Assembly: GCA_036345935.2 (NCBI GenBank) | Contig: JADWOT020000006.1 | Coordinates: 2,977,493 to 3,041,492 of the forward strand | DNA length: 64,000 nt | Reading direction: 5' to 3' | Source: Taenia hydatigena | Taxonomy: Eukaryota > Platyhelminthes > Cestoda > Cyclophyllidea > Taeniidae | Notes under the pieces: generated by a model | The model's input: only the letters and a program-made list of their open reading frames with translations | Databases searched by the model: none | What the model was told of the DNA's origin: nothing | Shown here: positions 26,901-38,900 of the stretch, piece by piece | How positions within the stretch are numbered: the stretch's first letter is position 1 | Layout of the letters: each line of letters begins with the position of its first letter | Position numbers and translations under genes: made by a program

Positions 26901-29900
26901 CGCTCGACCATTGCAGAGAAGGGTGAGTGAATCAAAGAGTTTGTAGATGGATGAGTTGGGCTGATGAATCGAGGCGATAATTGTCTTCCCGTCAATTGTC
27001 AGTCTACAGTAATGTCAATGACCAAGTAAAGTCATCGAGAGAAAAACAACCATGAGCTTGAATCCAAGGAATCCATTTGTTAAGCAGTGCAATTAGTAAT
27101 TGCCACGTCAAATTTAGTTTTATTGAGCCGATTAGAAGGATTCAAAGCACCAACTTTGCTGGTGGCACAGGGGAACAGTGACATTCATTACTAATGAGGA
27201 CCTTTTCAGTCTTCAGGTCATGAGTATCTCGACAGTTAACTAGCTGGCCTCTTCCATTTCGAAGAAGTTGGCTGAATTTAAGGTTCAAATGGAGAGTGGG
27301 TTGGGGCGATTCCAGTCAAAATAAACTTTCTTTGGTTCGTCCTTTTGCCCGCAACTAGTTCTATCTTGTATTAAAAACCTGGTAGGTTTTGGCATTGAAG
27401 GGCTGTTACATCAACTCCACTTCGGTCGGACTTTGGGTTCTTCAGATAGCCTCGCGGCAACAATTCATAATAAAGCATTTCCCTATGCAAGCCACTGTTT
27501 GTAAGGATTCACACTGGACCCACTTCCGCTTTCCTGAAGCACGCTTTTTTTAAAAAAAAGAACCTCCAACAGTTTCTATCAGGAAGACCCGTAATCACGC
27601 CCATTTCATGCTTTGATTCCCCTCCACCCATGTCGCTACAGCAGCTTTGTTTGAATGTCGAACCAACGCACAACCTATTGTTAGTAGATTCCGTAACCTC
27701 TGCCTATCCTCTTCGATTTAACATAATCCGTTAGGTCCAAAGCTTAGAAGGAATAGCCATAACCGTAAGCAATTCCAGACTACTTGCCTTAGTGTTGCAG
27801 CATTCAATGCAAATTTCAACTCAACTGAAATAAGCAAGCCGTCATTGTACTGCCAAAGTTTAAAATAAGTTTTACCCATTTTAGGCTCTTCGGGGACAAT
27901 GGGAGATGACGAGTGGACTCACCGTTTGAGCAGTTTCATCAGCTTGGAGGCAGTGTGAGTGTCCAAACCGGTGGTCGGCTCATCAAGGAATATCACAGAT
28001 GGATCAGTTATCAGTTCGATGCCAATGTTGGTGCGTTTCCTTTCGCCGCCAGAAATTCCGCGCGTCATCTCCGTACCAACCTGAAAATGCACATCAAAGC
28101 TAGTAATGTGTTTTAAATCGCAACATTCAACCCCAGCAACGCCTCTTGAATGATCTCCTCTCTCAAAGCCAACAAGTCTACTCTCCATGCACTCAAATAA
28201 GGTCCTTTCGCTGGGTCAAGGGGATCTGCATGGCTTAAGTGGAACCAAAATACATGGACAAGCGTGTGTGAAATGTGTACTAGAAGGAAGGAAAGCCAAA
28301 TCTAGTGCATTCGGTCGCCTGGTCAGAGACAAATGAATTCTATCCTATGGTAAGGAAATATAAGTATGTTGTGGCCGGCTAAACAGCCGATTAGATTGTT
28401 AAGGTGTCAACCCATTAACTGACAAAAAGACATAAGAAACTCACAAATCGTGGTCACGCTAGAGACCACATGGACTGATTTGGCTACTGAGACGTTGCAC
28501 CAATGTTAAGTTGGGACTCAACTCTACACAATGTCGTTTCAAACACATTAATAGTCACAAGTAGCTCGGCTACATTTACAATAGTGGCCTCTAATACCAA
28601 GTGAGGTAGGTTTTAGTTAGGTAGTTGCCCCAAAATTACCACCAGGCGGTCACTGCTAGTAAAATAGACAAGATGACCTGTAATAAACAAGGAATGATCA
28701 TAAGACCTCAATAGGAGTTACTGAATCCACTATCTATTGGCTATCCAAATGTACTAAACTTAGCTAATAAGAAGAGTATGCTGCTTTACTAACGTCTACC
28801 ACAGAGGGACGCTTGCATCCCTGGCCTCGCACCCACAAAATTCAAGTATTTGCACGTCTAACTTCAGAGGGTGGCCCAAAACCCACGTGAGACTCGAATT
28901 TTGCGCCATTCATGTGGTAAAGTGATTTCAGCAAAAGCAGAAAAAAGCAGCTTGACGGGTGACAGTTTGGGGTCCTTAAAAATAGAACGCTGGAGGGGAG
29001 AACAATGCTTTTTCATTGTTGAGCTATATTCCAAGCACACTAAAGGCTTGGCAGCTATTTTCGTACAAAATATGATCGGAATAGTGAGGCAAATTCATCT
29101 ACTGTGAAGAGGTTGATTTTTAAAAAAGAAGTAGAAAAAGAAACTGAAGTAAATAGCGGTCTCAAACATTATGGTTGTTTTTCAATGCAAAATATTCAAC
29201 CAGCGCGTGAGAGTGATACTGAGGGTCCAGAAGCATCAATTCAACACCGTGGTCAAGAGTTGGACACTTCGAGAAGCTCTCTACGGCACGGTGGCATGAA
29301 ATGCTTGCAAAGTTCAACTAACTCAACAACTGAAGCCTACTGACCACGCACAGCAAACAGGCTTCGTTGAATAAATGCTAATTTTTTTTTCAAGCAAAAT
29401 CACCACCGGTGAGGCTGCTCATCGCCACCTTGATGGCATTTGAGCTTCGGGAGATCCATGAGTGATTATTGACAAACAATTTCACTTACAATGCGCCACA
29501 ATTTGGTGCGGGTTTTTGACTGACGACATCATAATCGGACCCTGCATCTTCAAAAATACGGCTGGTTAGGCGACAACATTTAATGGTGCTCGCAATCGCG
29601 ACAAAATAATCCCGTCTTTTGTGCCCAAATTGCAAGACGTGGATGTGGACGTCATGTGCTTTCACCAAGACGGTGTTACATGTCATACAATCCCGGAAAC
29701 AACTCAATCACTGCATGAGTCATTTCCTTGTCGTGTAATTCCCCGTCTTGGTGATCGGAATTGACTGCCCAGATCATCCTGTTTAATGCCATTGGATTTG
29801 TTCTTTGAAATTTTTTCAAGTCTATGGCTCATACCAACAAGTCCACGACTACCTACGTCTTGAGGAAGGAAATCGAGTGCTGTATCAACGAAATTCAGCC

Positions 29901-32782
29901 ATGTTTATGCAAAACGGTCATGGAAAGTTTCATCAAAAGGGTGTGTCGACGTGCCAGCAAAGTCGTGGAAGCCAATCACCCCATTTGCTATTCCTTACAA
30001 AAATTTACAATTATCGACTATGAACCTGTGTTTTCTACTGAAATTGCGGGATACCCTTTACCTTTGTTCCACAGGGCTAGCAACTTTAACCCCTCACAAA
30101 GCCCTTCATTCGAATGAGTTGTGAAGGGTTTCCGCTTACTTGATCGGGGTATCCAGCGTAAAAAATCATCAAAATGATGATCAAAGTGTGGTCAAAGTGT
30201 CAAACAAACATGCGTAGATTACAAGCGCTTTATAAAATGTTCGTGAAGAGCCTCATAAACGTTGAATGAGGGCCATCTATAAATAAAGCGTGCTCACTAG
30301 CTGAGTACCACGTAATCAGTAATTATAGGCCTCCCAACCTCTAATATTGTATGATCTAAATGAGGTTGAAACAATTCCAGTAGCACTTGCCGGTTGAAAA
30401 CTCAGCCGATAGCAAGCATGTAAAAACTTCCCTTTCAAAAACCTTAGAAACGATCATTGAAATCATAGTCTAGCGATTGACCAGTTGTTCAAAATTTATT
30501 CATACAAAGGCACTCTTTCGAGTTTTCCACGATAAATGCCTGCACTTGTGATTATCCGCTTAAAACGCAGCTATTCACACCTCCAGGCACTTGTTTCCTC
30601 CAGGAGTTACCAAATTGGTGTTGAAAGATACGACGAACAGTTCAGTTACCTTACAAACGAGACACAGATGTTGTAAAATGGGTGAGCTGAAGACCATCAA
30701 ACTGAGGAATAACAAATAAGTGTTACCGCAGCCTGATTGATTAGTGTCCTCTCAAAGAAATGAAGAACTCATTCATGCGATGGCCACCACAAAAATCGGT
30801 AACGATTAGAAATGACCTAGACATCGCAGTCACAAGACGTTCATTCACTAAGACAAAGTATACTTAGTAACAAAGTAGCCTTATCCACTCACTTTGACAT
30901 CAGCAACAGAGTTGAGGCCCAATTTTGTCAGGAGAGCGGTCACACGAGATTCGCGCTCCTTGCGCGATACCCAGGCAGGTAGGCGAAGGGCTGCTGAGAA
31001 GTAGAGATTCTCACGGACAGTAAGTGATTCCACTGCAAAGTTGTTCTGAAAACATGAGTGAAGCCAAAGGTGGAGAGTTTTGCTGAAACTTACAATTTGA
31101 TCCATGTTAAACTCTCAGGGATAAGTTTTTGCGCTATAAAAATCCGCAATGCTGTAGCCTAAAACTGCAAATGAAGAGCCACAAAAACTTCCTCTATGAT
31201 CGCCGCTGGTAAGCAGCTACTGATTGTACCAAATTCCACGCTGCAATTAAATATGACAATTTTAGATAATTATTACGGCCACATTAGACTGCCCTTTGTG
31301 TGGTAGTTTTCACAAAAGACGCAGACCGAAACTGTAGTGCTTTCTTGAAATCTGTACGACTACAGCTTCCGACTACCATTTGTAACCCTTCCACAACTGC
31401 GCAGCTATAGATTATAAGAATTAAGTACTCCTTGCATATTAAAACCGGAAACTGATTTGTCATGCAAAGGATGTGACTAATCTTGGCAACTTTAGTGACG
31501 TTGAGAAAGACCTTAACAAGTACATAAACAGCTCCCGCAATTTCCGAAATTCCACCTGTTCTCACGCAACTCGAGCTAACCGGGTAATTAGTTAGAGTAA
31601 GCTGTTCCATGCTTTACAACATTTCACAACATCAAGTAAACAAACCACAAAGAGGATTTGTATCGTGTGCTAAAATCAGTTAGCTTTGTGCCTTGGATTT
31701 TGTAGGAGAATTCAAAAGCTTTCCTTGCTGCCCAAAACTGGAGCAATAGTTCTGAAGCACCATCCATTCACCATTATTCATTCAACGAGCAAGAATAGGT
31801 AAGAGATGTAGCAAAAAATAAGCTAGTACTGGCGCTCGGTCAAATAAGTCTCATTTCCTATGAATTCTTCCATGCGCAAAACAGTTTTGTAAAAATGCAT
31901 GAAGGAGGAAAATAGGCGTTCGCAAAGGAGCTCTCCTAATGCGAGGCGGCATTGCATACCTGACTAACATAAGCCGAAGTGCGCTTGAAGTTAGACGGTC
32001 GATCTTTGCCGTTTATGAGAACCGCTCCCGACACCAAGGAAGGATCACTGCGCCCAGCCAATACGTCCAAAAATCTGAAGAAAATAAACACTTATAGATG
32101 CATGTTTGAGTCTGCTCAACTAAGTAACGCGTGCTCTTACGTGGTTTTACCGCAACCAGTTGGCCCGATGATCACATTAATCCCAGGTTTCATGATTCCT
32201 CTAAAAAATAAGAAAAAGTGAAACAATGAGTAGGTTTTATTGCATGTTGACAATAGTAAAAGTGCATTGATAGCGCTGAAACAAATGTAGTACAGTTTTA
32301 ATGCAGACTGCACATAGCCAAACAATATGCACGTGAAATAATGTCAGAGCTGATGGCAACTTATTAAGTCTACGAGAAAAGAAGGTAGAAAGCGATTGTG
32401 TACTAGTAAGCTGGTAGTATGCAGTAAGAAGGTCCACTGGAAACATAAAACTTGCGGGCTAATGCACCAAAATAGCGCCTACTCATCAAAGAATTCCGAA
32501 AACAATATGAGCACCATTTCAGTGGCCCAAAATAAGTTTACAGCCCCTAAAAATGCATAGGTGAGCGGAGAAATGACTTTAAGTATCACGTGTACAATTT
32601 GGCAAAACAACACATAAATGGGGGATAATCACAGAATAAAACGATAGAGGAATCCCGACGTACGTTAGGTTATGCAATATCTTTACATGACCAGACGGAT
32701 AAATGTAAAATTTATAAGTCCTGACGGAATATGACACATCATGAAATGATATGCACTGCTCGACTTTCGCGCTGGCCATCAA
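20977..32782 (-). CDS. ABCG-family half-transporter (14 exons, 731 aa)
   Basis: ATP-driven membrane exporter, NBD-TMD half-transporter, most like ABCG2 by sequence pattern. Exons in transcript order: 32782-32664, 32200-32141, 32074-31960, 31045-30893, 28080-27923, 27003-26846, 25852-25745, 25099-25012, 22863-22708, 22401-22162, 22093-21842, 21810-21531, 21443-21312, 21153-20977; total 2196 nt, in frame. Walker A is GPTGCGKT (52-59), signature ISGGERKR (158-165), Walker B VIFLDEP with TTGLD after it, and H-loop SIHQP (His215). The TMD begins near residue 459; GIQNR precedes TM2 as in ABCG2. It is longer than ABCG2 (655 aa), mainly through an 80-100 aa linker insert. Exon 7's donor (GTGAGC at 25744) and the exon 13/14 junction are the least certain splice choices. 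It probably acts as a dimer at the plasma membrane; the substrate cannot be told. Confidence 0.85.
21811..21841 (-). other. 31-nt micro-intron in the ABCG gene
   Basis: Between FMNG and HERACGFY. It starts GTATGT and ends TTGCCTTCAG. Removing it restores the frame that matches the ABCG2 segment before TM3. Reading through would break the alignment. Confidence 0.75.
29491..30004 (+). pseudogene. Tc1/mariner-type transposase remnant
   Basis: Lies antisense inside the ABCG intron 28081-30892. In one frame it reads GFLTDDIIIGPCIFKN, then KLQDVDVDVMCFHQDGVTCHT, RVIPRLGDRN and MPLDLFF, the DDE-domain landmarks of mariner-like transposases (QDGxxxHT, then PLDxFxW). Stop codons interrupt near 29570 and 29761. 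After about 29810 the homology shifts frame into MAHTNKSTTTYVLRKEI and runs to about 30004. The N-terminal helix-turn-helix part and terminal inverted repeats were not found. It is a dead relic. Confidence 0.7.
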
Positions 32783-35700
32783 CTAAATCAACACCAGGAA
32801 CCACTCAAAAAAGTGCCACGATGGTGAAGGCTTATAACAATGAATTGAATAGTGCAATTAATGCTAAGCAAGCGCCTCTTAAAATCCTCAATGCGTTGAA
32901 TTAAAGTTTTATAATGTGCTTAATGAATGATATAAAGCATTTTATCTAGGCACGAACTAGTCCTTTTAACCATGCTGTCGGAAATGTGACATAATTACCA
33001 TGGAGTTCTCTATTTCACGTTAGCAACTCGCACTCTATCACATTTCAAATAAAATTTCTACCTACTTCAGATGATATGCAACTTTCACTACGCTGTTTTT
33101 ACTAGCTTCACTTTTTTTAAGCATTTAGTATCATTTAATATGTCAAATTCTTGTAATTTTGAGGGGAAGCATTCCGCGCTTTAGACCTTCCATAATAGCT
33201 ATTAATGGATAGATGTTTTACTATTTACCTCTCAAAAACAACCATAAATACCATCCGAGTATCTGGGTTCAATTTCCATTGTGTTATTCTTTTCTCTGTA
33301 TGCTTCGCAAAATTATTTGTTAATGGGTATCATTTTTACCCTTTATTTGACTGTTCTAGTAGAAATTACACAGCTTTTACTTCGTTGGATTATTACTATT
33401 ATTATTATTCCATGTCTCCTTTGGACACTTCTCGAATTTCACTTTGATTACGTCAAATTTTGTTCGTATCTTGTGTCATTATCGCTATTTCCAGCAGTAT
33501 AAGTCTAGCTTTATTTCTACTATTAGCATTATGCCAGTGACAAACCTATGTGTTGAATTTTATTAAATTAAAAAGCCCTTAAGATGAATGATATTTATTG
33601 CTCTCCACGGAATCTAACACTTGGCATTTAAGCATAGATTTGCTGTCAAGATGAGGAAAGTACCTTGTAGCCCCCAAGAATTCCCTAAACATAAAAGAAG
33701 ACATAATGCTCGCGCAGAATATCTTCAGTAAATGGGAAGGATTGGCCCACCGACATGGCCCAGATGCTAGCTCACCCGGCAAAGGTGAAATGGCCAACTA
33801 TGTGACCGTAACCGAAATCGAGAGCTATACAAACAACAAACCTACTGCAACCCTGTCCTCTTTTTAACTCTACCTTTTTATTTCGTTAGTACTTTATTTT
33901 ATGCTGCTTCTGATGCTCGCTTCGCACAGGTTGTGTTTGAATCCCGGATCCTGCAAAATAATTTGAAGTTTTTCTTCCAGCAAATGGGCTAGTTTTATGT
34001 ATGAGAGTCCTTGCGATCCAAAATTATTTTCCAAATATTCCGGCGTCGATATGTCTGTCCGCTGGCAGCCACGCCCCCCCCCCCCCTGTCCCTCCATTCC
34101 GATTTACAAGGTCATTTGGCTCATTCGAAACACCTGCCGACCTCCTCCTCCTGCCTAATCCTCAAATGCTGGCAGCATACCCTGCGATTAAGATGGTTTC
34201 TCATTAATTCGATACTTAAAGTGGAGAACACGTTGCTACGCCTTTCGAATATTGACAGTCACAATTATTTACTTCTGGAAATAAATTTTATTGCCAAGGC
34301 AACACCTCAAGGAAGCGACTGCTTCCGTTCACAAAGTTTCAGCAGCATGGCAACTCAACTCGAGTTGATGTGTTTCGGCCCAGAGACGCTACAAAATGTT
34401 TTTAGAAAATGCATGGTCTATGCACGATCTTCGGAGGAGAAGGTTATCTGCCTGTAATTTGAGTGTGTGAAAATTTTCCAACACATTTAAACGTACTCAA
34501 AGTGCCCACAAATGTCTGCGAACTTCGGCGAACGCGCCAATTCATCGTGATCGTGGGCCTCCGTAATTCACATTCAGCTTTCACGTATTTCTGATTTATT
34601 ACACACGGCTTACGTAACCTTTTTATGATCGACTTATGTCTTAATGTTCCTGCAGCAATCGTTATCAAAAGAGTTCAGAGGGGAATTTAAACACTTCTAT
34701 TTCAGGTCCCTTAAAAACTACTGCTGTAACCCAAGCCAATTATAAGTGCCTTTAAATTACTATGTGAAAATTCGGAGTGCTCGCAAATTAAAAACCATTT
34801 CTTCAAATTTCTGACAGGAGCATATTTCGCATGAGAATAATTTTGCAAAATAAAGTAAGGTGTATTCCGCTTTAGTGCTGCCTTGATTACCGCCAAGCCT
34901 TGTTACCCCACCATCGTGTAAATCAACACTATTCTACCATTTTCATTGGCTAATCCAAACCCACTTCTGAAGGCTTGACTCTGGTTGGCCACTTCCACCT
35001 TCAGAGGTGTACTTCTCCGCCATTGGCTACCCTGCAGCCAATTAAATCCGAGTCCTTTCAAATTACAGACCAACCAATTCACGATTAACTTTCCAGCCAA
35101 GTATCAACGAAAACCCTCTTTTCACGTGGTCGCTCTTGTGAAGCACCATCGACCTTGTCCGCTTTCCAGTTCACCACCGCTCACTCCAACTACTCCTACT
35201 TATGCGTATGGACAACGAGGTGATTTTTTTGCCTGCTACACGTCTCTAACACGCCATGCCAACTCGAATCTGACCTACAAAGTCAATGCAAGATTGTCAA
35301 TGTTAAGGTACAACATGTAACCCAATTCGCCACAAAATTACACGATTTGCTGCGTAATACCCCACCGGTTCATTGACTGTTCTAGCTAGGCATTCATTCC
35401 ATTTCGTGCCATGTTACTTTGCACCCTCACCCCCGACTGTAACATTTGGCTTTGTGGTCATAGCTTTAGGCAATCGTCGGTTCCACCAAAGGCCTTTTAA
35501 GCACGCAATTCGAAAGTCTAGATAAAATAGACGCCAACTTACCCTATTGTTCTTGTGCACTTCAATACCCCTTCCAATAGCATATATTGCGAACAGCTTC
35601 ACTGCCTATAGCTGTGAGGTCCCAAAACTAACGCGTTATGCAACAGAGTAAAAAACCAGTCTCATCTCCAGCCGCATAAAGCTCAAAGTCCACCTATAAC

Positions 35701-35938
35701 TGCATGCCACATTGAGACAACACGCATCTTCTAAAACACAATCTTATTGAGGAGGTATTGTCACACCTATTGCAGGGAGGGTAGGGAACAAATGTACAGC
35801 AGAAACGAAGGTGGAAGTAGTTTATGAGGAATACACTGTTGAGAATTGAACTGGATTGATTGCTTTTAAACACAGTGACAAAGCAATCGTCAAATATTTA
35901 CACTCACGTGTTAGGATCACCTTCATCATTGACGGCAA
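32783..35938. other. Intergenic region, ABCG 5' flank
   Basis: Very AT-rich around 32.8-33.6 kb. No exon of either neighbouring - strand gene is seen. It presumably contains the ABCG promoter and the 3' UTR of the reader-SAM gene. A C-run lies near 34077-34086. Confidence 0.5.
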
Positions 35939-38900
35939 TCATCCAACACCCCTCGACTCCACACGGGCCTGAAGCAGCTGCAGATGCTTAATGCGGTCAC
36001 AAATTTTTATTGCTGGACCCATTTTTATTCCAACACCGGTGAGAAGACTCATGCTCTTCAGTAGCAGCAGAGAAGTACCGTCAATGTCCTGATGTCGGAA
36101 CGCCTCTGCTTCCTTCTCGAAGCCGCCCTGTTCACGCAACCAGTCAGCTACATGGTCAACTGTCCAGAGACGAACATCCTCCGGGCGGCCGTTGCCTGCT
36201 TGGAGAAGAGGCGTCTCAGATGCAGGCGAGTCGTGATGCGGTGTGCCCAAATTTGGTGGCATACTGTCATCCTCCGCGTCCTCTCCCGCCTCTTCCTCCT
36301 CCTCCTCCTCCTCCTCCTCCTCCTCCTCGTCCCCCTCTCTTCCGGCTTTCTCTCCCACTTCCATCGGTGGCGGTTCTGTAAGATCTGTAGTCGTAATGGT
36401 GGAGCTCGGTTCGGCAGAGATCCTTGTTTCCGGCTCCTTTACTGGTACGGGTACATCCGAGTTCTCTGGAACAGCAACTCTGAAATCGTGCAATAGATGC
36501 ACATCATTTACTCTGTAGGTGGACGAGTTGTAGATGTTCTCTCTAGCGAGTACGAATAACTTTTTAGTTGGATCTTTTTTCAAACAAATAGTTCTACGTT
36601 TCTTTTAGGTTTCAAGCACAACTAATAGAAGGAGAAATTTTGTGTTCCTTAACTCTCCAAAATAGTAATTATGAAGGCCCTGAAAGTGTCAATCTATTGA
36701 TCACACAAACAAGCCATAGGATTCACCGTACAGTTCGCTAATCCCTTTGTTGCACCTCCTACGCTATTTAAACTATGGCCAATCCTAAGCCGGCTCTTTT
36801 GTCACGTCCGGCTCACGATGTTCGTGATGGTGCTATATGCACCTCCACAACGTTTGAGGTGACTAGGCCAGACAATAAGTGCGAAAGATACATACCCAGT
36901 CGGTTCAGTTGATGGAGGATCCACAGAACCAGGTGCAGACGTCACCGTCGTTGTAGTGGGAGGCTGATTCGGCATGGAAGTTACAGACGACGTGCTCATA
37001 GCACCTTCCGACGTTGAAATGACCAAGGAGGACACACCCGAATCGGCTGAGGATGGTGTTGACACTGGGACAGTGATGGAGACATTCCCAACGCGGACAC
37101 GGTAACCCTCAGTTTGACACTCCGAGCAAATCCAAGGCGTTGTTTGATCCACACTCTTCTCTGGCACAACTGGGCTATGGCACTTGCCATGGAAACCCTT
37201 GTCACATGCGTCGCATATTAAAATCACACTCTACAAGGGTGAACACGGAAAAAGTAACCCCTCTTTTTCGTCTTAATATACGGTTATTTTGACAATTAGA
37301 ATACTTTTCCATGTGATCACCGCCTACACAAGACAGGAAAGGGACACTCGTAATTATTGGGTCAAAGGAGAATGCTCACGAGGGCCTAACAACCCCATTT
37401 GGGGCGGCATGACCATTTGGGATGAGAAACAGGCATCTAAGGCCTGTTATGCAGATGGTCAGACAACACTCTCGCATCATGATTAGGGCAGGGAGGGGGG
37501 AGTGGGGAAAGGATTGAAACTAAGTTGAATCATCAAATCCTCTTCCCTTCACCTCTCCTCCCCCCTTAATAATAAATAACGGCGCCACATTGAGATTGTG
37601 TGTTGTTAGAGGAGGTGCAATTGGGAGTAGGTAAACACAAAATCTCACCTCGCTTTTCTTGTTTTTGCAGACACTGCAAGATTTGCAATCAGCACATTGC
37701 CAAACTCCTCCGTGTCTTGCACGCTCGGCAACTTCTGGCCAAAAGTCGAGGCATTTGGGATGGGCTAAAATGGCAAGAGGGCAAAAAGGAAACCTAATCA
37801 AACTGGTTTGAAGACGCACACATTCACACAAATAAGAGGAGGAGGAGGAAAAAAGAGGAAGAACACGGACTCGAGGATGGAAATTGAATGTTCCAATCGC
37901 AAAAGAACTCGTTACCTCGTCCTCGAACACTGAGGTCCAGTGGGACACTACACTCCTCCTCCTCACGCCCAGCTAGTATTGGTCTACTCTGATGTAGTGA
38001 GGATACTCTAAATTGTTGTCCATGAATAAAGTGACTCCACAAATTGGTCTCCAGAGGGAAGAATCCACGCTGCATGTACTGCTGAAGGCTCGTTAAAACC
38101 ACCCGAATGTCGTGAACAATGGTACCAAGAGCTACATCGCTGAGTGGATCGGTAAGAAACCTCGATGAGGGTGAATTGTCCACCCATGCGAGGAAGTAGT
38201 CATCCATTCTCAAGGCGCGTTTCGAGCTGCGTGGATATGGGAGTCAGTTTAAGACTTTACTTCTCCCTCAACTTTCAGTAAAGCAGGCAAACAAGACTGT
38301 GGCCGTGGGATAACTTACCAGCTTCGTCTCTGCAACAGCAAGGCGTGCAAACAGACTAAACACCTTTGGTGATTGTTTTTAACACTGTGCTTAATCACGA
38401 AACCCTTCTGCGTTTTGACAAGAATATGATCCAATATGACCAGAAACCGATTGCCCCTAGCACGTTCGCTGAGTGAAAGGAGTCTTTTGCTGTTCTCGTA
38501 CAGTGCTGGAGGAGGCACAAGAGGATCAGGCGGTAGGGTGTAGTGCAACTCGTACTCCATTACAACCTTCTGATTGTGTTGTGGAAGTTTATGCATGGGG
38601 AACAGCTTGAGGGTGTTCCATAGATGCATTGCTCGCAACTCCACCCCAGATCGGATGCACAAAATCTTTCCCAACAGGTAGACCAGCGTATAGGTCAGCT
38701 GGGACACTGAAGAATGACCAAAAAAATTTGCACTCCAGAGGTACTCTTCAGATGGACTACTTTCCGGGTGGAAGTAGCCAACTAGTCCGTCAGTCAAAGG
38801 CCCTGGCGCCTGAACTTTCCTTCGTCCCTGAGGTAGGATAGGAGCTGAAGTGTTGATACTTGCTGTCCGATTGCTTGGTACAGCTGCCCTTGGATGCATA

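Noticed and set aside
36092..36496. 134-codon + strand frame with a Leu run
   Set aside because: Shadow of the SAM/poly-Glu exon on the - strand; the Leu run is the antisense of the Glu codons.
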